Notes: generated by a model not told the origin, from the letters alone. DNA of 64,000 nt from Streptomyces sp. NBC_01197 (GCF_036010505.1 NZ_CP108569.1:2606001-2670000), one strand, 5' to 3'. Positions 1 through 9,173 are shown, counted from the first letter of the stretch. Program-made: numbers and translations.

Positions 1-1299
1 GGCGTCGACCACCGGACGGCGGCTGTCACCGTTGTAGATGGTGTTCGCCTTGATCGGCTGGCCCTGCTGCGTCTTGGCGCCGGACTCCAGGGCTGCCGCC
101 AGGATCAGCGGCTTGAAGGTGGAGGCGGGCTGGTAGTCGACGCGCTTGGCGTTGCTGTACTCGTGCTTGAGGTAGTCCTCGCCGCCGTAGAGCGCCTCGA
201 TGGCGCCGGTGTGCGGGTTGACCGAGACCGCGCCCGCCTGGGTGTCCGCGTCGACCGTACTGCTCTTGGGGTGCAGCTTGCTGGTCAGCTGGTCCTTGAG
301 CGTCTTCTCCAGCTGGGCCTGCTTCTTCGGGTCGATGTTGAGCGTGACCGTCCAGCCGCCGGCATCGATCTGCGCCTCGGAGATGCCCTGCGCCTCGAGC
401 TCCTGGTTGGCGGCCTTGACCAGATACCCGGTCTGGCCCTTCAGACCGCTCTCGGGCTTCGGCTTCTGCGGAATCGGGAACTTCTGCTCGGCGCGCTTGG
501 CCGGGTCGATCCACTTCTTCTCGACCATGTTGTTCAGGGTGTACGCCCAGCGCTCCTTGACCAGCTTCTTGCCCTCGGCGGTCGCGGACGACCAGTCGTA
601 CTGGCTCGGCGCCTGGAGCAGGGAGGCGAGGTACGCGCCCTGGCTCACGTTCAGGTTCTTGGCGTCGATCCCGTAGTACGCCTGGGACGCGGCCTGGATA
701 CCGAAGGCGCCCCGGCCGTAGTAGCTGGTGTTGATGTACCCGGCGAGGATCTGCTGCTTGGAGAACTTCTGGTCGATCTTGAGGGAGACCACCAGCTCCT
801 TGAGCTTCCGGGTGACCGTCTGGTCGGCGCTGAGGTAGTAGTTCTTGACGTACTGCTGGGTGATCGTCGAGCCACCCTGCTTCCGGCCCTGGACCGTGTT
901 GTAGAGCCCTCGGGCGGTGCCCCTGAAGTCGACTCCGTGGTCCTGGTAGAAGGTCTTGTTCTCGGCGGCGACGAAGGTGTGCTGAACCTCCAGGGGGACC
1001 TCGGAGAGGTCGACCTTCTCCCGGTTGACCTTGCCCGTGCGGGCGATCACCTTGCCGTTGCTGAGCTTGTAGACGTTGCTCTGGAGCTCGGCGTCGGCGT
1101 TCGCCTTCGGCACCGGCACGTACATGTAGAACACGACGAACGCGCCCATCAGCAGCAGGCAGAAAACGAAGAAGCTGCCCAGGACCTTCTTCCAGGTGAA
1201 GAGCCTGCGTATGCCGCTCTTCCCGCTCTGCTTGCGCTTCGTTGAGTTGCCCCGGCGCGCCCCGCGCTGCCGGGCTCGTCGATCGTCCGCACGGCCCAT
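1..1299 (-). CDS. Class A penicillin-binding protein (transglycosylase/transpeptidase), partial
   Basis: The gene runs off the left edge, so only the first 433 residues are visible. It should polymerise and cross-link peptidoglycan outside the membrane. The N-terminus is very basic and is followed by one membrane segment at about residues 40-60. The GT51 glycosyltransferase domain shows the catalytic Glu at about 113 in AAENKTFYQDHG and the motif GGSTITQQ at about 142-149. The transpeptidase active-site motif STFK is at 393-396, close to the cut end. The ATG at 1299 was chosen because it gives the short basic cytoplasmic tail usual for the family and has a GGCGGAG-like ribosome site upstream. 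It is divergent from the ABC exporter operon. Confidence 0.93.
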   Translation of the reverse strand, partial: MGRADDRRARQRGARRGNSTKRKQSGKSGIRRLFTWKKVLGSFFVFCLLLMGAFVVFYMYVPVPKANADAELQSNVYKLSNGKVIARTGKVNREKVDLSEVPLEVQHTFVAAENKTFYQDHGVDFRGTARGLYNTVQGRKQGGSTITQQYVKNYYLSADQTVTRKLKELVVSLKIDQKFSKQQILAGYINTSYYGRGAFGIQAASQAYYGIDAKNLNVSQGAYLASLLQAPSQYDWSSATAEGKKLVKERWAYTLNNMVEKKWIDPAKRAEQKFPIPQKPKPESGLKGQTGYLVKAANQELEAQGISEAQIDAGGWTVTLNIDPKKQAQLEKTLKDQLTSKLHPKSSTVDADTQAGAVSVNPHTGAIEALYGGEDYLKHEYSNAKRVDYQPASTFKPLILAAALESGAKTQQGQPIKANTIYNGDSRRPVVDA

Positions 1300-1537
1300 C
1301 GCTCTGTGACTCCGCCTTCTCTCACCCAGACCAGCTGTCGAAAGCTAACACCGCTTCCTGAGCACCTTTGGACAGGGACCACCCCATGGGGCCCTTTCCA
1401 CACGTGACAATCAGCACCTGTGTCATAGGGAACCGACGAGCAGGAAGCCCGCAAGGTTGCCACTCCTGGACGATCTCCCCCTCAAGTCGCCCTGATTACC
1501 CTGGATTGTCCGGATTTTCCAGCACTATGCACCCCCG

Positions 1538-1577
1538 GTATACACCGCAGGTATACGTACTGCGTATAGTCCGGGTC
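1538..1577 (+). promoter_or_regulatory. Promoter and likely PadR operator of the ABC exporter operon
   Basis: GTATAC, GTATAC and GTATAG start at 1538, 1551 and 1564, exactly 13 bases apart. TATACG (1552-1557) and CGTATA (1563-1568) form an inverted repeat overlapping a good -10 hexamer, TATAGT (1565-1570). The -10 ends 7 bases before the ATG at 1578, so the transcript is probably leaderless. The -35 is weak. Control by the PadR protein encoded at 4626-5150 is inference. Confidence 0.6.
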
Positions 1578-2270
1578 ATGCCATCCCAGCCTCCGTTGCT
1601 CAGCGCAACAGACCTTCACAAGGTCTACGGACCGACCCCCGCCCTGGACGGTGCGGACTTCGCCATCGCACCAGGCGAGATCGTCGCGGTGATGGGCCCG
1701 TCCGGGTCCGGCAAGTCGACACTGCTGCACTGTCTGGCCGGGATAGTGAGCCCCGACTCGGGCACCATCCGGTATGCGGACCACGACCTCACCGCGATGA
1801 ACGACATGGGCCGCAGCGCGCTGCGCCGTACGGACTTCGGCTTCGTCTTCCAGTTCGGCCGGCTCGTCCCCGAACTGACCTGCACGGAGAACGTCGCGCT
1901 GCCGCTGCGGCTGAACGGGGCCAAGCGCAAGGAGGCCGAGCGCAGGGCGCTGGAGTGGATGGAGCGTCTCGAGGTCGCCGAGCTGGGGCACAAGCGCCCC
2001 GGCGAGGTCTCCGGCGGACAGGGCCAGCGGGTGGCCGTGGCACGGTCGCTGGTGACCGGGCCGCGCGTGCTCTTCGCCGACGAACCGACCGGCGCGCTCG
2101 ACTCCCTCAACGGCGAGCGCGTCATGGAACTCTTCACCCAGGCCGCCCGCTCCACCGATGCCGCTGTGGTCCTCGTCACCCACGAAGCGCGCGTCGCCGC
2201 CTACTCGGACCGTGAGGTCGTCGTACGCGACGGCAAATCCCGCGACCACTTCGCGCAGAGCGCCGCATGA
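1578..2270 (+). CDS. ABC transporter ATP-binding protein (MacB/LolD-like), copy 1
   Basis: This 230-residue ATPase powers the FtsX-type permease encoded next. Walker A GPSGSGKST is at about 40-48, the ABC signature VSGGQGQRV at about 144-152, Walker B RVLFADEPT at about 163-171, and the H-loop VTHEARV near the end. The ATG at 1578 is preferred over longer in-frame starts because it gives the family's usual length and lies just after a -10 box. The stop overlaps the permease start by 4 bases (ATGA), so the two are translationally coupled. Bases 1815-2132 are almost identical to the second ATPase gene at 5147-5833. The exported substrate cannot be told from sequence. Confidence 0.93.
   Translation: MPSQPPLLSATDLHKVYGPTPALDGADFAIAPGEIVAVMGPSGSGKSTLLHCLAGIVSPDSGTIRYADHDLTAMNDMGRSALRRTDFGFVFQFGRLVPELTCTENVALPLRLNGAKRKEAERRALEWMERLEVAELGHKRPGEVSGGQGQRVAVARSLVTGPRVLFADEPTGALDSLNGERVMELFTQAARSTDAAVVLVTHEARVAAYSDREVVVRDGKSRDHFAQSAA
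1815..2132 (+). repeat. Near-identical tract shared by the two ATPase genes, copy 1
   Basis: By direct reading, 316 of 318 bases match 5384-5701; the differences are at 1931 and 1970. A second block, 2175-2236, matches 5744-5805. Flanking parts of the genes are clearly diverged, which suggests gene conversion or recent recombination. Confidence 0.9.
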
Positions 2271-4585
2271 GCCGCCTGGACGACCTCGCCATGGGGGTCC
2301 GGTTCGCGGTGACCGGCGGCCGGGAGACCTGGGTGCGCACCACGCTCACCGCCGTCGGCGTCGCCCTGGGGGTGGCCCTGCTGCTCGCCGCGTCCGCACT
2401 GCCCAGCGCGGTGAGCACCCAGTCGGCGCGCGGAGACGCCCGCACCCTCTCCGCACCGGGGAATCCGGTACCGCGCAGCGATACGACACTGCTGTACGGA
2501 CATGCCGAGAGCGAGTACCGCGGCAACTCCCTGACCGGCTACCTGCTCCGCCCGGACGGCAGCCACCCGATCACCCCGCCCGGCATCGCCGCGATCCCCG
2601 CCCCCGGCACGATGGTGGTCTCGCCCGCCCTCAGGAAACTGCTGGGCTCCGCCGACGGCAGACTGCTGCGCGAGCGCCTCCCGTACCGGATCACCGGCAC
2701 CATCGGCCAAGGCGGGCTGAGCGATCCGGGCGAGCTGTACTACTACGCGGGCAGCTCCACTCTGACCACGCGGACGGGCTCCGCCCGGATCGCGCACTTC
2801 GGCGGTGGACCGCTGAGCCCGCCGCTCTCCCCGCAGCTCGTCGTGCTCACCCTCCTGGGCTGTGTCGTGCTGCTCACCCCGGTCGCCATCTTCATCGCCA
2901 CCGCGGTCCGCTTCGGCGGCGACGGCCGCGACCGGCGGCTCGCCTCGCTGCGGCTGGTCGGCGCCGACATCCGGATGACGCGGCGGATCGCGGCGGGCGA
3001 GGCGTTCGCCGGGTCGGTCCTGGGGGTGCTGCTCGGCTGGGCGGTCTTCCTCGTGGGCCGGCGGTTCATCGGCGGAATCCGGCTGTGGAAGATGTCCGCG
3101 TTCCCGTCCGACCTGGCCCCTGTCCCCGCGCTCGCGGTGCTGATCTCGCTGGCCGTGCCGGTCTCGGCGGTGCTGGTCACGCTGTTCGCGATGCGGTCGG
3201 TCACCGTCGAACCGCTCGGGGTCGCCCGGCAGAGCGCCACCGACAGGCGCCGTCTCTGGTGGCGTCTGGTGATGCCGGTCGCCGGCCTCGGTGTGCTGCT
3301 GAGCACGGGCCGGATCACCGGCGAGACCGTGCTCGTCAATCCGTACCCCGTCGCGATCGGCGCGATCCTGGTGCTGGCCGGGCTGACCACGCTGCTGCCC
3401 TGGCTCGTCGAGGCGGCCGTCGCCCGGCTGAAGGGCGGCCCCGTCCCGTTCCAGCTGGCCACCCGCAGGCTCCAGCTCAGCAGCGGATCGGCGGCCCGCG
3501 CGGTCAGCGGCATCACGGTCGCCGTCGCCGGTGCGGTCGCGCTCCAGATGTACTTCGTCGGACTGCACGACGACTTCACCAAGAACACGGACCAGGACCC
3601 GAGCCGCGCCCAGATGCACGTCGAGGCGGACTATCCGAGCGCCGGACGGGCCCGGCAGATGATCCACGCCTTCCAGGGCACCAAGGGCGTCAAGGCGGTC
3701 ATCGGCACCATCGAGTCCTACGCCGACAAGCCCGGCGGCGATCCGAACGCGTCGGGCCCCTGGCCCACCACCATGATCACCATGGGCGACTGCCCGACCC
3801 TGCGCGAGCTGGCGCGCCTTCCGTCCTGCGAGGACGGCGACACCTTCGTCGCCCACGTCGAGGGGCAGCAGGAGATGAACGCCTGGGTGGACAAGACCGT
3901 ACGGCCCGGCGGCAAGCTCAACATCGGCCGGGACAGCAAGCCCGTGCTGTGGACGCTCCCGAAGGACTCGCCCACGGTCATGGCCCGCACCGACCCGATG
4001 GGCGAGAAGCGCGACGGCATCCTGGTCACACCGTCCGCGATCAGCGCGGCTCAGCTCACGGCGGCCCAGACGCGCGCCCTGGTCGAGGTCGACCACTCGG
4101 TGCCGGACGCCTCGGAGTACGTACGGAACACCGCGGCCCGTATCGACCCGCTCATGCGCGTGTGGGACCTCACAGTGGCCGACCGCGACAAGCAGTACAC
4201 CAGCATCGAGAACGGGCTGCTCGCCGGGGCGGTCGCGACCATGGTGCTGATCGCCGCCTCCATGCTCGTGTCGCAGCTGGAGCAGTTGCGCGAGCGCCGG
4301 AAGCTGCTGTCGGTCCTGGTGGCCTTCGGCACCCGCCGGCTCACCCTGGGCTGGTCGGTGCTCTGGCAGACCGCGGTCCCCGTGGTCCTCGGCCTGGCGC
4401 TCGCCGTCGGCGGCGGTCTCGGGCTCGGCGCCGCGCTGCTGCGGCTGATCGGCAAGTCCGTCACGGACTGGTGGGGTTTCGTCCCGCTGACCGGTGCCGG
4501 GGGCGCGCTGATCCTGCTCGTCACCCTGCTCAGTCTTCCTCCGCTGTGGCGCATGATGCGCCCCGACGGCCTCCGTACCGAGTAA
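2267..4585 (+). CDS. FtsX-like ABC transporter permease, copy 1
   Basis: This 772-residue membrane protein is the permease partner of the upstream ATPase. A membrane segment at about residues 25-45 is followed by an extracytoplasmic region, a cluster of membrane segments at about 185-310, a long second extracytoplasmic region (about 420-650) and three C-terminal segments. This double-FtsX layout is usual for actinobacterial exporters that do not need an outer-membrane partner. It starts within the stop of the ATPase gene (ATGA). The C-terminus ends in LRTE, as does the paralogue at 5830-8133. It could export a lipid-like, antibiotic or envelope-stress compound; the sequence does not say which. 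Confidence 0.9.
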   Translation: MSRLDDLAMGVRFAVTGGRETWVRTTLTAVGVALGVALLLAASALPSAVSTQSARGDARTLSAPGNPVPRSDTTLLYGHAESEYRGNSLTGYLLRPDGSHPITPPGIAAIPAPGTMVVSPALRKLLGSADGRLLRERLPYRITGTIGQGGLSDPGELYYYAGSSTLTTRTGSARIAHFGGGPLSPPLSPQLVVLTLLGCVVLLTPVAIFIATAVRFGGDGRDRRLASLRLVGADIRMTRRIAAGEAFAGSVLGVLLGWAVFLVGRRFIGGIRLWKMSAFPSDLAPVPALAVLISLAVPVSAVLVTLFAMRSVTVEPLGVARQSATDRRRLWWRLVMPVAGLGVLLSTGRITGETVLVNPYPVAIGAILVLAGLTTLLPWLVEAAVARLKGGPVPFQLATRRLQLSSGSAARAVSGITVAVAGAVALQMYFVGLHDDFTKNTDQDPSRAQMHVEADYPSAGRARQMIHAFQGTKGVKAVIGTIESYADKPGGDPNASGPWPTTMITMGDCPTLRELARLPSCEDGDTFVAHVEGQQEMNAWVDKTVRPGGKLNIGRDSKPVLWTLPKDSPTVMARTDPMGEKRDGILVTPSAISAAQLTAAQTRALVEVDHSVPDASEYVRNTAARIDPLMRVWDLTVADRDKQYTSIENGLLAGAVATMVLIAASMLVSQLEQLRERRKLLSVLVAFGTRRLTLGWSVLWQTAVPVVLGLALAVGGGLGLGAALLRLIGKSVTDWWGFVPLTGAGGALILLVTLLSLPPLWRMMRPDGLRTE

Positions 4586-4625
4586 CGCCGTCAACCCCGC
4601 CCTCAGATCAGAAAGGCCCTCGCAC

Positions 4626-5150
4626 ATGTCCATCGGCCACACGCTGCTCGGCATCCTGGAGTCGGGGCCGCGCCACGGCTACGACCTCAAGCGCGCCTTC
4701 GACGAGAAGTTCGGCCATGACCGGCCGCTGCACTACGGGCAGGTCTACTCGACGATGTCCCGGCTCCTGAAGAACGGTCTCGTCGAGGTCGACGCGATGG
4801 AGACCGGGGGCGGTCCCGAGCGCAAGCGGTACGCGATCACCGACGCCGGCATCAGCGATGTCGAGCAGTGGCTCGCCACACCCGAGAAGCCCGAGCCGTA
4901 CCTCCAGTCGACGCTCTACACCAAGGTCGTCCTCGCACTGCTCACCGGCCGCCCCGCAGCCGACCTGCTGGACACCCAGCGCGCGGAGCATCTGCGTCTG
5001 ATGCGCATCCTCACGGACCGCAAGCGCCACGGTGACCTCGCCGACCAACTGATCTGCGACCACGCCCTGTTCCACCTCGAAGCCGACCTGCGCTGGCTCG
5101 AACTGACCGCCGCGCGCCTCGGCCAGCTCGCCAAGGAGGTAAGCCCATGA
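4626..5150 (+). CDS. PadR family transcriptional regulator
   Basis: The 174-residue protein begins with the PadR winged helix-turn-helix (about residues 3-80; GHTLLGILESGPRHGYDLK, then VYSTMSRLLKNGLVEV) and ends in the helical dimerisation region. PadR proteins are mostly ligand-sensitive repressors of neighbouring exporter or detoxification genes. It sits between the two exporter modules, 40 bases after the first permease, with AGAAAGG upstream as a ribosome site. It overlaps the second ATPase gene by ATGA. The symmetrical GTATAC-rich site at 1538-1570 is the best candidate operator, which would make this an autoregulated operon; that is inference. Confidence 0.92.
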   Translation: MSIGHTLLGILESGPRHGYDLKRAFDEKFGHDRPLHYGQVYSTMSRLLKNGLVEVDAMETGGGPERKRYAITDAGISDVEQWLATPEKPEPYLQSTLYTKVVLALLTGRPAADLLDTQRAEHLRLMRILTDRKRHGDLADQLICDHALFHLEADLRWLELTAARLGQLAKEVSP

Positions 5151-5833
5151 CCCCCGCCGGTTCGCTGCTGTACGCCGACGGCCTGCACAAGGCGTACGGC
5201 CCGACCACCGCGCTCGACGGCGCCGCGTTCTCCGTCCACGCGGGCGAAGTGGTCGCGGTCATGGGGCCTTCGGGCTCCGGAAAGTCGACGCTGCTGCACT
5301 GCCTCGCCGGTATCGTCCGCCCCGATTCGGGGACCATCACGTACCAGGGGCTGGAGCTGTCCGCGATGTCGGACGCCGAGCGGAGCGCGCTGCGCCGTAC
5401 GGACTTCGGCTTCGTCTTCCAGTTCGGCCGGCTCGTCCCCGAACTGACCTGCACGGAGAACGTCGCGCTGCCGCTGCGGCTGAACGGGGCCAAGCGCAAA
5501 GAGGCCGAGCGCAGGGCGCTGGAGTGGATGGAGCGTCTGGAGGTCGCCGAGCTGGGGCACAAGCGCCCCGGCGAGGTCTCCGGCGGACAGGGCCAGCGGG
5601 TGGCCGTGGCACGGTCGCTGGTGACCGGGCCGCGCGTGCTCTTCGCCGACGAACCGACCGGCGCGCTCGACTCCCTCAACGGCGAGCGCGTCATGGAACT
5701 CCTGACGCAGGCGGCCCGCTCCACCAGCGCCGCCGTGGTCCTGGTCACCCACGAAGCGCGCGTCGCCGCCTACTCGGACCGTGAGGTCGTCGTACGCGAC
5801 GGCAAGTCCCGCGATCTGGAGCACCTGGTATGA
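5147..5833 (+). CDS. ABC transporter ATP-binding protein, copy 2
   Basis: This 228-residue ATPase has Walker A GPSGSGKST, the signature VSGGQGQRV and Walker B RVLFADEPT. It starts at an ATG overlapping the padR stop, with an excellent AAGGAGGT ribosome site at 5133-5140 inside the padR end, and overlaps the following permease by 4 bases. It is a paralogue of the ATPase at 1578-2270. Residues encoded by 5384-5701 are identical between the two, while the N-terminal thirds differ. The shared part includes the Q-loop, signature and Walker B regions, so the ATPases may be interchangeable between the two permeases. Confidence 0.93.
   Translation: MTPAGSLLYADGLHKAYGPTTALDGAAFSVHAGEVVAVMGPSGSGKSTLLHCLAGIVRPDSGTITYQGLELSAMSDAERSALRRTDFGFVFQFGRLVPELTCTENVALPLRLNGAKRKEAERRALEWMERLEVAELGHKRPGEVSGGQGQRVAVARSLVTGPRVLFADEPTGALDSLNGERVMELLTQAARSTSAAVVLVTHEARVAAYSDREVVVRDGKSRDLEHLV
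5384..5701 (+). repeat. Near-identical tract shared by the two ATPase genes, copy 2
   Basis: This matches 1815-2132 at 316 of 318 bases; the second block, 5744-5805, matches 2175-2236. The direct repeats are 3569 bases apart and enclose a permease gene and padR, so recombination between them could delete one exporter module. Confidence 0.9.
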
Positions 5834-8133
5834 GCTGGACCCAAGACCTCACGATGGGCATGAAGTTCGCTGTCGGTGGGGGCCGTGAGGGCTGGATCCG
5901 GACGCTGCTGACCGCGGTCGGTGTGGGCCTCGGCGTGGCGCTGCTGCTGATCACCACCGCGATACCGAGCGCGCTCGCCGCCCGTAACGCGCGGGAGGAC
6001 AACCGCAACGACTTCGGTGCGGTCATGATCGACAAGCCGGCCCACGACACCATGCTCCTCGGGGTCGCCGACACCGTGTACAAGGGTGCCGACGTCCGCG
6101 GCCGGCTGGTGCGCGGCGAGGGCCCCGACGCACCGCTGCCGCCCGGCACGGGTGCGCTGCCCGGCGACGGCGAGATGCTGGTGTCGCCCGCGCTGCGCAG
6201 GCTGCTGGCGTCGGACAAGGGCGCACTGCTGCGTGAGCGCCTCCCGTACCGGATCACCGGCACGGTCACCGACGCGGGTCTGACCGGCCCGAACGAACTG
6301 GCCTACTACGCGGGCGACAACCACCTCACCCTGGAGGAAACCGGCGTTGTGCGGCGCATCACCGCCTTCGCGCATATGCCGCCCCAGGAGGCCATGGATC
6401 CGGTCCTGAAACTGCTCGTCATGATCATCTTCGTGGTGCTGCTGATGCCGGTGGGTGTCTTCATCGCCGCGGCCGTGCGCTTCGGCAGCGACAGCAGGGA
6501 CCGCAGGCTCGCCGCGCTTCGGCTGGTCGGTACGGACTCCCGGATGACCCGCCGCATCGCGGCCGGCGAGGCGCTGGCGGGCTCCCTGCTCGGGGTGGTT
6601 TTCGGCGCGGGTTTCTTCCTGATCGGCCGGGCGTTCGTCGGCGATATCGACGTGGCGGGGATCAACCTCTTCCCGGCTGACCTGAACCCGAGTGCGGCGC
6701 TGGCCGTACTGGTCGCACTCGCGGTGCCCGCGGCGGCCGTCGCGGTCACCCTGCTCGCACTGCGCGGTGTGGTCATCGAGCCGCTCGGTGTCGTCCGCAC
6801 CTCGGTCCAGCGCCGCCGCCGGGTCTGGTGGCGGGTGCTCCCGCCGGTCGCCGGACTCGCCCTGCTGGTACCGATGCTGGGCAAGGGCCGCACCTCGGGC
6901 CACTTCAACAGCACTCTGGTGATCGGCGGCAGCGTGCTGCTGCTGATCGGCGTGACGGCGCTGCTGCCCTGGCTGATCGAAGCCGTGGTGAACCGTCTGG
7001 GCGGTGGCACCACCGCCTGGCAACTGGCCGTCCGCAGGCTCCAGATGACCAGCGGCACCGCCGCCCGGCTCGTCAACGGCATCGCCGTCGCGGTCGCCGG
7101 TGCCATCGCGCTCCAGATGCTTTTCGCGGGGATCGACGGCGACTACACCAAGGAGACCGGGGCCGACACCTCGCGCGTCCAGATGGTCGTGCAGAGCGAC
7201 TTCACGAAGGGCCGGACGGCCGACGCGCTGCGCGCCACGCACGGTGTGCGGAAGGTGCTCTCGGTCAGCCGGGCCACCGCCGGGGGGACGGAGAACGCTG
7301 AGCAGACCAGCGATATGTACACCGGCGACTGCGCGTCGCTCCGGGTACTGGCCGCTCTTCCGTCCTGCGAGAACGGCGACGCGTTCATCGCCTCCGGTGG
7401 CTGGGACGACAACCTCCCGAAGATCGCCGAGCCCGGCAGACGGCTGTTCATCCACTCGCCCTTCAGCGACCGGAACGACCGCGCCCTCACGTGGACCGTC
7501 CCGGCCGGAACCCGCACGGTGCAGGTCACGGCCGCCCCGGCCGGCGGTCCCGGCTCGGGGGGCGTCCTGCTCACGCCGGGGGCGCTGCCCGCGCTGCGGC
7601 ACCTTGCCCTGGTCGACACGGACTACATCTCGCTCGACCCTTCGGAGCCGGATGCCATCGACCTGGTCCGTAACGGTGTGGCGAAGGTCAATCCGCTGAC
7701 CCCGGTCGACGCCCTGCACGAGGTACGCGAGGACAACCGCTTCGCGAGTGTCCGCAAGGGCCTGTACATCGGCGCGGCGGCGGTGCTCCTGCTGATCGGC
7801 GCGAGCCTGCTCGTCTCGGTCCTGGAGCAGCTGCGCGACCGACGGAAGCTGCTGGCCGCACTGACGGCCTTCGGCACCCGCCGCTCCACGATGAGCTGGT
7901 CGGTGCTGTGGCAGACGGCTGTCCCGGTCGCCCTGGGCCTGCTGCTCGCCACGGTCGTGGGCCTGGGTCTGGGGGCGGTCCTGCTCCAGATGGTCGGCCA
8001 CTCGGTCTCGGTCGACTGGCCGGCGGTCGCGGCGATGTCGGGTATCGGCGGCGGCGTGGTCGTCCTGGTGACGCTGCTCAGCCTGCCGCCGCTGTGGCGG
8101 CTGATGCGGCCCGAGGGGCTGCGCACGGAGTAG
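5830..8133 (+). CDS. FtsX-like ABC transporter permease, copy 2
   Basis: This 767-residue permease has the same layout as the one at 2267-4585: an N-terminal membrane segment at about 25-45, a central cluster, a large outer domain, and three C-terminal segments ending in LRTE. The first segment (AVGVGLGVALLL) and the RRIAAGEA turn match the first copy closely, while the outer domains have diverged. That fits two exporters with related mechanics but different substrates. It overlaps its ATPase gene by ATGA and is the last gene of the operon. Confidence 0.9.
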   Translation: MSWTQDLTMGMKFAVGGGREGWIRTLLTAVGVGLGVALLLITTAIPSALAARNAREDNRNDFGAVMIDKPAHDTMLLGVADTVYKGADVRGRLVRGEGPDAPLPPGTGALPGDGEMLVSPALRRLLASDKGALLRERLPYRITGTVTDAGLTGPNELAYYAGDNHLTLEETGVVRRITAFAHMPPQEAMDPVLKLLVMIIFVVLLMPVGVFIAAAVRFGSDSRDRRLAALRLVGTDSRMTRRIAAGEALAGSLLGVVFGAGFFLIGRAFVGDIDVAGINLFPADLNPSAALAVLVALAVPAAAVAVTLLALRGVVIEPLGVVRTSVQRRRRVWWRVLPPVAGLALLVPMLGKGRTSGHFNSTLVIGGSVLLLIGVTALLPWLIEAVVNRLGGGTTAWQLAVRRLQMTSGTAARLVNGIAVAVAGAIALQMLFAGIDGDYTKETGADTSRVQMVVQSDFTKGRTADALRATHGVRKVLSVSRATAGGTENAEQTSDMYTGDCASLRVLAALPSCENGDAFIASGGWDDNLPKIAEPGRRLFIHSPFSDRNDRALTWTVPAGTRTVQVTAAPAGGPGSGGVLLTPGALPALRHLALVDTDYISLDPSEPDAIDLVRNGVAKVNPLTPVDALHEVREDNRFASVRKGLYIGAAAVLLLIGASLLVSVLEQLRDRRKLLAALTAFGTRRSTMSWSVLWQTAVPVALGLLLATVVGLGLGAVLLQMVGHSVSVDWPAVAAMSGIGGGVVVLVTLLSLPPLWRLMRPEGLRTE

Positions 8134-8157
8134 CGGGGGCGGTTTCCGCCGCGGGGG

Positions 8158-8207
8158 CCCCGCCGGACACACCGGGCCCCCGCGCCCCGCCGGACACACC
8201 GGGCCCC
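8158..8207. repeat. Two 23-bp direct repeats after the exporter operon
   Basis: A 23-base sequence beginning CCCCGCCGGACACACCGGG occurs at 8158-8180 and again, unchanged, at 8185-8207. It lies between convergent genes and is rich in GGGCCC pairs, so it may act as a loose terminator. Confidence 0.7.
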
Positions 8208-8213
8208 TCGCCG

Positions 8214-9173
8214 TCAGGCCAGCCAGACCGGCAGCGGCCGCACCCCTTCCCGCAGCGCGGCGGCGAACGCGGTGAACTCCTCCTGGCGCGCCGCCCCGGC
8301 CCGCATCGCCAGCGCGACCCGCCGCATCGGCGCGGGCTCCGCGAAGTAGGCGGTGGCCAGCTGGTCGTTACGGCCCGTCTCCACCCGTACCGCCGTACGC
8401 GGCAGCAGCGTCACCCCGAGCCCGCCGGCCACCAGCTGGACCAGCGTGGAGAGCCCGGCGGCCGTCGTCGTCACCGGCACACCGCCGGCGCGCCCGGCCT
8501 CCCGGCAGATGTCCAGTGTCTGGTCCCGCAGGCAGTGCCCCTCGTCGAGCAGCAGCAGATCCAGCTCGCGCAGGGCGTCCCGCGGGATGTCCGTGCGCCC
8601 GGCCAGCCAGTGCTCGTGCGGGGTCACCAGGACGAACTCCTCGTCGAACAAAGGCAGTTCCACCACCCCCGGCACCCCGAGCGGCACCGCGAGCAGCAGC
8701 AGGTCGAGCCGCCCGGCGGCCAGCCCCTCCAGGAGCGAGGACGTCTGTTCCTCGTGTACCTGGAGGTCGAGGTCCGGGTACTCGCGGTGGACGAGCCGCA
8801 GCACGGTCGGCAGCAGATACGGGGCGACGGTGGGGATCACGCCGAGCCTCAGCACCCCGGTGAAGGGCGCCCGTACCGCGTCGGCCTCGTCCATCAGCTC
8901 GCCGACCGCGTCCAGCACCGCAGCGGCCCGCACCGCGAGCCGCTCCCCGGCGGGCGAAAGCAGCACCCTGCGGGTCGTCCGTTCCAGGAGCTGTACGCCG
9001 AGGGCGTCCTCCAGCGCCGATACGGCACCCGACAGGGCGGGCTGGCTCATGCCGATCGCGGCGGCCGCGTCCCGGAAGTGCAGATGCTCCGCCACGGCCG
9101 CGAAGGCACGCAACTGCGCCACGGTGGGCTGCTTCCCCTTGTGGGCGGTTCCGCCCGTATATACGTGGGTCAC
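8214..9173 (-). CDS. oxyR: OxyR, LysR-family peroxide-sensing regulator
   Basis: The 319-residue protein has a LysR helix-turn-helix at about 15-75 (MSQPALSGAVSALEDALGV) and an effector domain with the OxyR redox pair, Cys214 and Cys223, in GHCLRDQTLDIC. These cysteines are nine residues apart, as in the E. coli sensor. The GTG at 9173 was chosen because GGAGGT lies 8 bases upstream (9182-9187); a longer reading to 9239 would run across that site and the promoter. It is divergent from ahpC-ahpD, the usual OxyR target in Streptomyces, and should activate it under peroxide stress. Confidence 0.94.
   Translation of the reverse strand: MTHVYTGGTAHKGKQPTVAQLRAFAAVAEHLHFRDAAAAIGMSQPALSGAVSALEDALGVQLLERTTRRVLLSPAGERLAVRAAAVLDAVGELMDEADAVRAPFTGVLRLGVIPTVAPYLLPTVLRLVHREYPDLDLQVHEEQTSSLLEGLAAGRLDLLLLAVPLGVPGVVELPLFDEEFVLVTPHEHWLAGRTDIPRDALRELDLLLLDEGHCLRDQTLDICREAGRAGGVPVTTTAAGLSTLVQLVAGGLGVTLLPRTAVRVETGRNDQLATAYFAEPAPMRRVALAMRAGAARQEEFTAFAAALREGVRPLPVWLA

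Noticed and set aside
2201..4654. A long open frame of about 817 codons antisense to the first FtsX permease gene
   Set aside because: It is the antisense shadow of a high-GC gene: composition is rich in Arg, Gly, Asp and Gln with no domain or membrane segment, while the plus strand has clear FtsX features and coupled starts.
5770..8199. A similar frame of about 809 codons antisense to the second permease gene
   Set aside because: Same reason; it mirrors the first shadow because the two permease genes are paralogues.
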